Source: Paracoccaceae bacterium
Lineage (GTDB): Bacteria > Pseudomonadota > Alphaproteobacteria > Rhodobacterales > Rhodobacteraceae
Assembly (NCBI GenBank): GCA_007131465.1
Contig: SLQN01000577.1
Coordinates: forward strand, 1-11,725
Length of the DNA: 11,725 bases
Reading direction: 5' to 3'
Part shown: one piece after another, positions 5,551-11,725 of the stretch
How positions within the stretch are numbered: the first letter of the stretch is position 1
Layout: every line of letters begins with the position of its first letter
The notes under the pieces: model-generated
Told to the model about the DNA's origin: nothing
The model's database searches: none
The model's input: only the letters and a program-made list of their open reading frames with translations
Translations under genes and position numbers: made by a program

Positions 5551-6918
5551 TTATTGTTCGATCAGCGCGGCAATCTCATCGCGCCTGTTCTCGGCGGCCC
5601 GGCGCGACCCGAAGCCGAAGATCGCATAGGGCACAGCATCGCGCCGGAGCTGTTCGGCCATGCCCGCGCGTCCGGTGCGTTGCAAGGCCTCGGCGCGCAT
5701 CAGCATCAGCGACGACAGAAGTGCGCCATTTTCACTGCGCCGCGCAGGCGTGATTGCGGATTCAGTCAGGCGCAGCACCAGATCATGCTGCCCGGCGGCC
5801 AGCGCCTGTGCGGCCAGATGCAGGTCGACATGGGCGCGCGGCACGGCCCCGCCTGGGCGCGCGCCGTAAATGGCCGCAGCACTTGCCAGCGCCTCGATGG
5901 CGCGCGTGCCTTCGCCCGGCGGCGCGAAGCGTGCTGCCAGAAACAGGCTGAAGGCCAGCCGCTCGTCCTGCCAGCCTTCGGCAAGCGCGATGCGCAGTGC
6001 TGTCTGCGCGCGCGCAAAGCTCTGGCGGCGGTTCGCAGCCCCCAGCGATCCTTCGATAGCCGTAGTCCAGGCCGCCGGTGTCGGGACCGGGTCCAGCGGC
6101 AGATTGGCGGCCGCACGGCCGCCCCGCGGGTTCAGTTGCGCCAGAAGGGTGGGCAGCCGTTCGGCGACTTCGCTGCGGGGCATGCCGGGGCGCAGCGACG
6201 GGTGATTCCACACGCGCAGGATCAGCATGTCATAGCCTGTCAGCGCCGTCTGGAAGTTGTCGTCATTGAACACGGTCTCGCCAATGCGATAAAGGTCGTT
6301 CAGCGGACCGAGCGCCTGACCGACCTCTTCTTGCAGACAATCGCGCATTTCCTGCACTGTGGTATCCGCAGGCGCGATCACCAGCGCCTTTTCGCGCGTG
6401 ACCACCTGTGTCCAGTCCAGCCTTCGCGCCCGGGGATCCGCGCGAAATTCGTCCCAGCTGGACATGTTCGGCAGTACGAAACACGATGCGTCCGGCACAA
6501 GCCTCCGCATTTCGGCGCGCGGGACGAATTCGACGACAATCTGAGCAGGGGCGTCGCTGACGCGCCGGATATCAAGCCCGGCCTCGGACCTCAGACGCAC
6601 GACAAGACGGTCGATTTCCACTGTGCCAAGCGGCGGGATCGCGCCTGCAAGCCGCAGGGCAACCGGCCCCTCGAAGCGCGAGAAGTGCGGGATTTCGCGC
6701 CCCGATTCCAAGCGAAACCCCAGTTCGAGAATATCCTGCGCGATCTGGGCATTGCTGCGTTCGGGGGCGTAGGGGCGCGGCGCACCGAACAGCGCAGCAG
6801 AACTGATCGCACGCGTCTGCACATCAAGCGGAACCTGCCGGGTCGTGGGGACGGGGGGCGGGCCCGCGCAGGCCGCAAGCCCCACGAGCGCCGCGCCAAG
6901 CACCATCAGTCGTATCAT
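5551..6918 (-). CDS. DUF2927 lipoprotein with helical C-terminal half
   Basis: A 455-aa predicted lipoprotein. A short signal ends in the lipobox LAAC (residues 14-17), so C17 would be lipid-modified and the mature protein would face the periplasm. Residues about 55-250 match the DUF2927 family as I know it, including C194-LQEEVGQALGPLND (to 208) and TVFNDDNFQTALTGYD (215-230). The segment from E197 to N207 has the spacing of a metzincin HExxHxxGxxH helix, but with the His ligands replaced (E197, Q201, N207) while E198 and G204 remain. Residues about 280-430 are a run of Ala/Leu-rich helices resembling TPR-like repeats. Its ATG overlaps the GNAT stop by 4 nt (ATGA), a sign of translational coupling. 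Its molecular function is unknown; it may be a pseudo-protease or scaffold served by the MoxR-VWA machinery. Confidence 0.85.
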   Translation of the reverse strand: MIRLMVLGAALVGLAACAGPPPVPTTRQVPLDVQTRAISSAALFGAPRPYAPERSNAQIAQDILELGFRLESGREIPHFSRFEGPVALRLAGAIPPLGTVEIDRLVVRLRSEAGLDIRRVSDAPAQIVVEFVPRAEMRRLVPDASCFVLPNMSSWDEFRADPRARRLDWTQVVTREKALVIAPADTTVQEMRDCLQEEVGQALGPLNDLYRIGETVFNDDNFQTALTGYDMLILRVWNHPSLRPGMPRSEVAERLPTLLAQLNPRGGRAAANLPLDPVPTPAAWTTAIEGSLGAANRRQSFARAQTALRIALAEGWQDERLAFSLFLAARFAPPGEGTRAIEALASAAAIYGARPGGAVPRAHVDLHLAAQALAAGQHDLVLRLTESAITPARRSENGALLSSLMLMRAEALQRTGRAGMAEQLRRDAVPYAIFGFGSRRAAENRRDEIAALIEQ

Positions 6919-7350
6919 GTCACCCGCCTGTATTTGAGGAATGGCGTCACCTGCCCGACCTTGTCATAAAGCGTGCGGGCGGTGGCGTTGAAGTCCTGTG
7001 TCAACCAGTAGACATCCGGCACACCGCGCGCATCGGCGGCGGCATAGACGGCCCCGATGAGCGCGCGCGCGACCCCCTGACCGCGCGCGGTCTGATCGGT
7101 GAACAGGTCTTGCAGATAGCAGACCCCGGCAGGTGTCCAGCAATGGGCGTGAAACAGATAATGTACGATGCCGACGATCCGTCCGTCATGTTCGGCCACA
7201 AGGCAGCGCGGGGCATGGGGGTCATCCGTGAAGAAAGCCGCGAAAGTTGCGTCAAAGACAGATGCGGGCCGCGACGTGTCGTAAAAGGCCAGATAGGCCC
7301 GCCAAAGGTCAGACCAGCGGGTCTTGTCCGCAGGTCGGATCGTGCGGATT

Positions 7351-7361
<11 letters not shown>
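6915..7361 (-). CDS. GNAT-family N-acetyltransferase
   Basis: A 148-aa acetyltransferase of the GNAT superfamily, which moves an acetyl group from acetyl-CoA to an amine. The fold is recognisable: strand 1 in MTVEIRTIRPADKTRW, strands 2-3 in RCLVAEHDGRIVGIVHYLF (52-70), strand 4 in CYLQDLFTDQ (81-90), then the acetyl-CoA pyrophosphate loop R93-GQGVA (R-x-x-G-x-A) and C-terminal YWLTQDFNATARTLYDKVG (118-136). The ATG at 7359-7361 was chosen because it overlaps the moxR stop by 11 nt and begins the conserved fold; the frame extends to 7424 inside moxR. The substrate cannot be told: a small molecule, or a protein N-terminus or lysine. Being locked between moxR and the lipoprotein gene by overlaps suggests co-expression with them. 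Confidence 0.92.
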
Positions 7362-8214
<853 letters not shown>

Positions 8215-8219
8215 CATAT

Positions 8220-8224
8220 CTCCT
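8220..8224 (-). promoter_or_regulatory. Ribosome binding site that decides the moxR start
   Basis: AGGAG on the minus strand lies 2 nt before the first and 5 nt before the second of two adjacent in-frame ATG codons, favouring the second. Confidence 0.65.
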
Positions 8225-8277
8225 GCACCGGAAGTCCACGGACAGAAATCTGCCCGGAGATAGCCAATCTTCAGCGC

Positions 8278-8306
8278 AACTTAGCCTGCCCATGCAGGCG
8301 CGGCAA
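8278..8306 (-). promoter_or_regulatory. Possible moxR-operon promoter with palindrome in its spacer
   Basis: On the minus strand TTGCCG (8301-8306) is followed by a 17-nt spacer and TAAGTT (8278-8283); matches are four and three of six. The spacer contains the inverted repeat GCCTGC-CCAT-GCAGGC (8284-8299). It lies in the intergenic region shared with dksA. The promoter is weak by sequence, and the palindrome could be an operator. Confidence 0.3.
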
Positions 8307-8345
8307 GCCGACAGCGGCAACCATGTCGCAAAGGCGGGAAAAGGC

Positions 8346-8374
8346 GTGACAATCTTCGGAGCATCCGTTATTCG
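8346..8374 (+). promoter_or_regulatory. Possible dksA promoter
   Basis: GTGACA (8346-8351), a 17-nt spacer and TATTCG (8369-8374) make a sigma70-like element, with matches of five and three of six. Transcription would start near 8381, giving a leader of about 75 nt. A second AT-rich hexamer, TATATG at 8391-8396, is an alternative -10 with a worse -35. Confidence 0.35.
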
Positions 8375-8443
8375 GCCCCCACAGGCGCGGTATATGGGTG
8401 ACTCAGCATGAACAGCCTCAACACTTATGACCTGGCCAACACA

Positions 8444-8449
8444 AAGGAG
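8444..8449 (+). promoter_or_regulatory. Ribosome binding site that decides the dksA start
   Basis: AAGGAG ends 6 nt before the ATG at 8456. An earlier in-frame ATG at 8408 has no such site and would add 16 non-conserved residues. Confidence 0.8.
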
Positions 8450-8455
8450 CGGGGC

Positions 8456-8878
8456 ATGAAACCAGAGGTTTTCCTTCCGGAAGATTATCGACCAGCCGAA
8501 GACGAACCGTTCATGAACGAACGCCAGGTGGAGTATTTTCGACGCAAGCTGATTGTCTGGAAGGAAGATATTCTCAAGGGCAGCCAGGAAACGCTTGCGG
8601 AACTGGCCAATTCAAGCCGCAACATTCCTGATGTCGCCGACCGCGCGTCAGAAGAAACCGACCGCGCCCTTGAACTGCGCACCCGTGACCGCCAGCGCAA
8701 GCTGATCTCCAAGATTGACGCTGCCCTGCGCCGGATCGAAAACGGTGAATTCGGCTACTGCGAAGCGACCGGCGAACGGATTTCGCTGAAACGTCTGGAT
8801 GCGCGGCCCATCGCCACGATGACCTTGCAGGCGCAGGAAGCGCATGAACGCAACGAGCGTGTCCACCGCGACGATTGA
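8456..8878 (+). CDS. dksA: DksA/TraR-family RNA polymerase-binding transcription factor
   Basis: A 140-aa DksA-family protein. DksA binds the RNA polymerase secondary channel and, with ppGpp, represses rRNA promoters and activates amino-acid promoters. The start is the ATG at 8456, after AAGGAG. The N-terminus (MKPEVFLPEDYRP) is followed by a long antiparallel coiled coil, about residues 21-95, with NIPDVADRAS at its tip. D62 and A64 match the tip residues needed for activity in E. coli DksA (D74 and A76). The zinc-finger region (YCEATGERISLKRLDARPIA) has a single cysteine, C102; the other three ligands of the canonical four-Cys finger are missing, as in other alphaproteobacterial DksA proteins such as that of Rhodobacter sphaeroides. 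It therefore probably folds without zinc. The gene seems to be a single unit closed by a hairpin. Confidence 0.95.
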   Translation: MKPEVFLPEDYRPAEDEPFMNERQVEYFRRKLIVWKEDILKGSQETLAELANSSRNIPDVADRASEETDRALELRTRDRQRKLISKIDAALRRIENGEFGYCEATGERISLKRLDARPIATMTLQAQEAHERNERVHRDD

Positions 8879-8909
8879 TACCCGGCTTAATGCCAGCGTG
8901 AACCACCAT

Positions 8910-8935
8910 CACCGGGCGCATCACGCGGCCCGGTG
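8910..8935 (+). terminator. Likely dksA terminator
   Basis: CACCGGGC (8910-8917) and GCCCGGTG (8928-8935) form a perfect 8-bp stem with a 10-nt loop, 31 nt after the dksA stop. It is followed by the moderately T-rich AGTTCGTTTCC. The loop is large and the T run interrupted, so some read-through into the monooxygenase gene is possible. Confidence 0.55.
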
Positions 8936-8955
8936 AGTTCGTTTCCAGTGGATGA

Positions 8956-10116
8956 ATGCAGCTATCCGGGCTTGAAGTTCTGGTTGTCGGCGGCGGGGTG
9001 GCCGGGCTTGCTGTGGCGGCGGCACTTGCCCAGCGCGGCGCAAAAGTGAGCGTGCTGGAACAGGCGGGCGGGTTTCTGGAGGTCGGAGCCGGGGTCCAGA
9101 TCAGCCCGAACGGCGCGCGCGTGATTGCGGCATTGGGGCAGGGGCAGGCGCTGGCGCAAGCGGCGCTCCGCAGCACCGGCGTTGTCCTTCGCGACGGGCG
9201 GGGCGGGGCAGAAGTGCTGCGCCTGAAGCTGCCGCAGGATGGGCCGGGCTTTCATCTGATCCATCGCGCCAATCTGGTCCGCGTGCTGGAAACGGCCTGC
9301 AAAGGCGTGATGACGCGCTTTGTTGCACGAATCACCCAAGTCAGCCCCTTTGGGCCGCGCCCTTCGGTCACTCTGGCTGGGGGCGAAACGCTTTTGGCCG
9401 ACCTCATTCTGGGCGCGGACGGGCTGCATTCGGTGTTCCGTCCCGCGCTCAATCGGGCGCGCCCGCCCTTCTTCACGGGGCAGGTGGCGTGGCGCGCGCT
9501 TATCCCCTGCGAGGCGGACGCCCCCCCAGAGGCAGAGGTCTTCATGGGGCCGGGGCGCCATCTTGTCAGCTATCCCTTGCACGGGGGCCGGATGCGCAAC
9601 CTTGTCGCCGTCGAGGAACGCGCGCAATGGGCGCAGGAAGGCTGGAACCATCCCGACAACCCGGCCCATCTGCGCGCAGCCTTCGCGGGCTTCGGCGGCC
9701 CGGTTGCGGGCTGGCTGGCGCAGGTGGAGCAGCCATGGCTCTGGGGGCTGTTTCGGCACGAAGTGGCGCAAAACTGGCACAAAGGCCATGCCGCGATTCT
9801 TGGCGATGCCGCGCATCCGACGCTGCCATTCATGGCACAGGGTGCGAATCTGGCGCTGGAAGACGCCTATGTGCTGGCCCGCGAACTGGGCCGCGCGGCA
9901 GACATTACCACAGCGCTGGCTGCCTATCAGCAGGCGCGGCGCGCGCGGGTCGTACGGGTCGTTGCGGCTGCGAACCGCAATGCGCGCAACTATCATCTGC
10001 GCGCGCCCCTCGCACAGGCCGCGCATCTGGCGCTGCGTTTGGCCGGGCGCATCGCCCCGGATGCGCCATTGCGGAAATTTGCCTGGATTTACGATCATGA
10101 TGTCACAGAGACGTGA
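8956..10116 (+). CDS. FAD-dependent monooxygenase (salicylate hydroxylase-like)
   Basis: A 386-aa class A flavoprotein monooxygenase of the UbiH/salicylate-hydroxylase type, using NAD(P)H and O2 to hydroxylate an aromatic or related ring. Residues 7-17 (EVLVVGGGVAG) form the Rossmann GxGxxG that binds ADP of FAD, ending in an acidic residue (LEQ, 34-36). GADGLHS at 153-159 is the DG motif for FAD and NAD(P)H, and GDAAHPTLPFMAQGANLALEDA at 283-304 is the GD motif for the FAD ribityl chain. A C-terminal WIYDHDV fits this subfamily. The length is normal. The start is the ATG at 8956, with a weak GTGGA site; a nearby ATG at 8952 is in another frame and stops quickly. No catabolic neighbours point to the substrate, so this could be a detoxification or cofactor enzyme rather than a salicylate hydroxylase. 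Confidence 0.92.
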   Translation: MQLSGLEVLVVGGGVAGLAVAAALAQRGAKVSVLEQAGGFLEVGAGVQISPNGARVIAALGQGQALAQAALRSTGVVLRDGRGGAEVLRLKLPQDGPGFHLIHRANLVRVLETACKGVMTRFVARITQVSPFGPRPSVTLAGGETLLADLILGADGLHSVFRPALNRARPPFFTGQVAWRALIPCEADAPPEAEVFMGPGRHLVSYPLHGGRMRNLVAVEERAQWAQEGWNHPDNPAHLRAAFAGFGGPVAGWLAQVEQPWLWGLFRHEVAQNWHKGHAAILGDAAHPTLPFMAQGANLALEDAYVLARELGRAADITTALAAYQQARRARVVRVVAAANRNARNYHLRAPLAQAAHLALRLAGRIAPDAPLRKFAWIYDHDVTET

Positions 10117-10177
10117 TACCCTATGATATTTCGTGCTGGCCGCACCACATATCAGATCAAGTAACGACGAGGGGTCG

Positions 10178-10762
10178 ATGGATTCAGATCAGGTCATGCG
10201 GCTGGTATACCTCGGCGTCTGGGGGACCGTGCTTGTCAGCTATTTCTTGATGGCGCGGACACAGGGCATCGGCCAGAGCCTGCGCCAATTGTTGCTCTGG
10301 GGGCTGATCTTCGTGGGTGTGGCTGCGGGTTATGGTCTGTGGCAGGACATCACGCGCGAAGATAGCATCGCCGTGTCGGGCGAGGGTGCGGTTGTCCTGC
10401 GCGCCGGGCGCAACGGGCATTTCCACCTGGGGCTTGAGGTAAATGGCACGCCGGTCGATTTCATCATCGACACAGGCGCGTCCGACCTTGTGCTGTCGCA
10501 GGATGACGCAGCGCGCGTGGGGTTCGACCCGCGGTCGCTGGCCTATCTGGGCCGTGCGCGCACGGCGAACGGGATTGTGGGCCTCGCGCGCGTGACACTG
10601 GACGAGGTCGTGCTGGCCCATGAAGACCTTGTCATCCGCGACAGGGATGTTTCGGCATATGTGAATGAAGGGGAGCTTGATGTCTCGCTTCTTGGCATGG
10701 GCTATCTGCGCCGCTATGCGCGCATCTCGATCGAAGGCGACCGGTTGATCCTCGAACGCTGA
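10178..10762 (+). CDS. Membrane-anchored retropepsin-like aspartic protease (TIGR02281 type)
   Basis: A 194-aa protein of the clan AA retropepsin-like group (TIGR02281 type). Two hydrophobic helices at about residues 8-25 and 38-55 anchor it. The soluble domain follows from about 62, probably in the periplasm, with the single catalytic motif DTGAS at 98-102 (FIIDTGASDLVLS) and the C-terminal flap or strand region LLGMGYLRRYARISIEGDRLIL at 171-192. One Asp motif per chain means an active enzyme must dimerise, as in retroviral proteases. The substrate is unknown. The ATG at 10178 has GAGGGG close upstream; an upstream in-frame GTG at 10133 has no support. It is 61 nt after the monooxygenase and 63 nt before trpB. 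Confidence 0.92.
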   Translation: MDSDQVMRLVYLGVWGTVLVSYFLMARTQGIGQSLRQLLLWGLIFVGVAAGYGLWQDITREDSIAVSGEGAVVLRAGRNGHFHLGLEVNGTPVDFIIDTGASDLVLSQDDAARVGFDPRSLAYLGRARTANGIVGLARVTLDEVVLAHEDLVIRDRDVSAYVNEGELDVSLLGMGYLRRYARISIEGDRLILER

Positions 10763-10767
10763 GCCCC

Positions 10768-10796
10768 TTGTCTGAGGGCCTTTCGGGCGCTACGAC
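10768..10796 (+). promoter_or_regulatory. Possible trpB promoter
   Basis: TTGTCT (10768-10773), a 17-nt spacer and TACGAC (10791-10796) give matches of four and three of six to sigma70 consensus, with a start about 23 nt before the trpB ATG. Spacing is ideal, bases are modest. trpB may equally be read through from the protease gene. I see no leader-peptide attenuator with Trp codons in the 63-bp gap. Confidence 0.3.
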
Positions 10797-10825
10797 ACAT
10801 TCTGACCAACGTAAAAGGACACCCG

Positions 10826-11725
10826 ATGCCCGACGATCTGATCAATTCCTTCATGACAGGCCCGGATGAACAGGGGCGGTTCGGCATCTATGGCGGGCGG
10901 TTCGTGTCCGAGACGCTGATGCCTCTGATCCTTGAACTGGAAGCCGAATATGAACGCGCCAAGACTGATGAAAGTTTCTGGGCGCAGATGGATGATCTGT
11001 GGACGCATTATGTGGGCCGCCCCTCGCCCTTGTATTTCGCCGAACGCCTGACACAACATTGCGGCGGCGCAAAGATTTACCTCAAGCGCGATGAGTTGAA
11101 CCATACCGGCGCGCACAAGATCAACAATGTGCTTGGCCAGATCCTGCTTGCGATGCGTATGGGCAAGACCCGTATCATCGCCGAAACTGGCGCGGGTCAG
11201 CATGGGGTGGCGACGGCCACGGTCTGCGCGCGCTTCGGGCTGAAATGCATCGTCTACATGGGCGCGCATGATGTCGAACGACAGGCCCCCAATGTGTTCC
11301 GCATGAAGCTTCTGGGGGCAGAGGTGGTGCCGGTTCGCTCGGGCCGGGGCACGCTCAAGGACGCGATGAATGACGCTTTGCGCGACTGGGTGACGAATGT
11401 GCGCGACACGTTCTACTGCATCGGCACTGTGGCCGGGCCGCACCCCTATCCGGCGATGGTGCGCGACTTTCAGTCGATCATCGGCAAGGAAGCGCGCGAA
11501 CAGATCCTGGACCGCGAAGGCCGTCTGCCGGACACGATCATTGCCGCGATCGGGGGCGGGTCCAATGCGATGGGGCTGTTCTACCCGTTTCTGGACGACA
11601 AGGAGGTCGCGATCATCGGCGTGGAAGCGGGCGGGCGCGGCGTGGATGACCGGATGGAGCATTGTGCCAGCCTGACCGGCGGGCGGCCGGGGGTGCTGCA
11701 CGGCAACCGGACGTATCTGCTGCAG
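10826..11725 (+). CDS. trpB: Tryptophan synthase beta chain (partial, 3' end off the window)
   Basis: The first 300 residues of the tryptophan synthase beta subunit, which joins indole and L-serine through pyridoxal phosphate to make tryptophan, in an alpha2-beta2 complex. It starts at the ATG at 10826 with an AAAAGGA ribosome site 6 nt upstream and runs open to the last base; family length is about 400, so roughly 100 residues are missing. [13 protein letters not shown] (19-31) is the characteristic N-terminus. HTGAHKIN (93-100) holds the pyridoxal-phosphate lysine K98 (K87 in E. coli), AETGAGQHG (119-127) is the serine-binding catalytic loop, and GGGSNA (243-248) binds the cofactor phosphate. 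trpF and trpA, usual partners, are not in this window: a protease gene is immediately upstream and downstream sequence is not seen. Confidence 0.97.
   Translation, partial: MPDDLINSFMTGPDEQGRFGIYGGRFVSETLMPLILELEAEYERAKTDESFWAQMDDLWTHYVGRPSPLYFAERLTQHCGGAKIYLKRDELNHTGAHKINNVLGQILLAMRMGKTRIIAETGAGQHGVATATVCARFGLKCIVYMGAHDVERQAPNVFRMKLLGAEVVPVRSGRGTLKDAMNDALRDWVTNVRDTFYCIGTVAGPHPYPAMVRDFQSIIGKEAREQILDREGRLPDTIIAAIGGGSNAMGLFYPFLDDKEVAIIGVEAGGRGVDDRMEHCASLTGGRPGVLHGNRTYLLQ

Noticed and set aside
5554..6969. Long open frame on the plus strand (471 codons) opposite the DUF2927 lipoprotein
   Set aside because: It is antisense to a gene with a lipobox, family motifs and operon overlaps. Its translation is Arg/Gln/His-rich with no recognisable domain, typical of shadow frames in GC-rich DNA.
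8408..8455. In-frame N-terminal extension of DksA from an earlier ATG
   Set aside because: No ribosome site precedes it, whereas AAGGAG is well placed for the ATG at 8456, where the conserved N-terminus begins.
8962..10098. Long minus-strand open frame (378 codons) opposite the FAD monooxygenase
   Set aside because: The plus-strand protein has all three flavin motifs; the antisense translation shows no family features.
10098..10127. TATGAT at 10122-10127 considered as a promoter for the aspartic protease
   Set aside because: The -10 is good but no acceptable -35 lies at 16-18 nt and there is no extended -10.
10790..11701. Minus-strand open frame (303 codons) opposite trpB
   Set aside because: The plus strand encodes unmistakable TrpB that runs off the window without a stop; the antisense frame is a shadow.

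Overview
This window looks like a chromosomal core region of an alphaproteobacterium of the Rhodobacteraceae (Roseobacter/Rhodobacter group). The evidence is GC-rich DNA, a DksA-like protein with a one-cysteine zinc-finger region, a DUF2927 lipoprotein, an STAGGAF-type phosphoglycerate kinase, and a two-helix retropepsin-like protease next to trpB. I see no tRNA, rRNA, insertion sequence, phage gene or CRISPR array. Taxonomy is inferred from protein character only.

Layout. Bases 16-249 (minus) encode a small phasin-like protein behind a near-consensus sigma70-type promoter. Bases 528-2351 (minus) hold pgk, a 71-aa two-helix membrane protein 2 nt downstream of it, and then the divisome gene ftsB. 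Divergent from pgk are two overlapping cyclophilin-type prolyl isomerases (2494-3607, plus). The first has no signal and is probably cytoplasmic; the second has an N-terminal export signal or anchor. A strong hairpin separates them from a convergent exported DUF4168 protein (3658-4038, minus).

Bases 4179-8214 (minus) form a tight five-gene array. In transcription order it encodes a MoxR-type AAA+ ATPase, a GNAT acetyltransferase, a DUF2927 lipoprotein, a 54-aa glycine-zipper membrane protein (previously easy to miss because it is so short), and a VWA/CoxE-like protein. The first three genes overlap, and the other gaps are 18 and 4 nt. MoxR and VWA proteins commonly work as a pair. Here an envelope lipoprotein, a tiny membrane protein and an acetyltransferase lie between them, which makes this the best candidate in the window for an undescribed functional system.

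The plus strand then carries dksA (8456-8878), probably closed by a hairpin terminator; an FAD-dependent aromatic-ring-type monooxygenase (8956-10116); a membrane-anchored retropepsin-like aspartic protease (10178-10762); and the first 300 codons of trpB (10826 to the window edge). Most genes are housekeeping. The novelty lies in the MoxR-VWA array, in the degenerate metal-site motifs of two of its proteins, and in several inverted repeats in leader or promoter regions.
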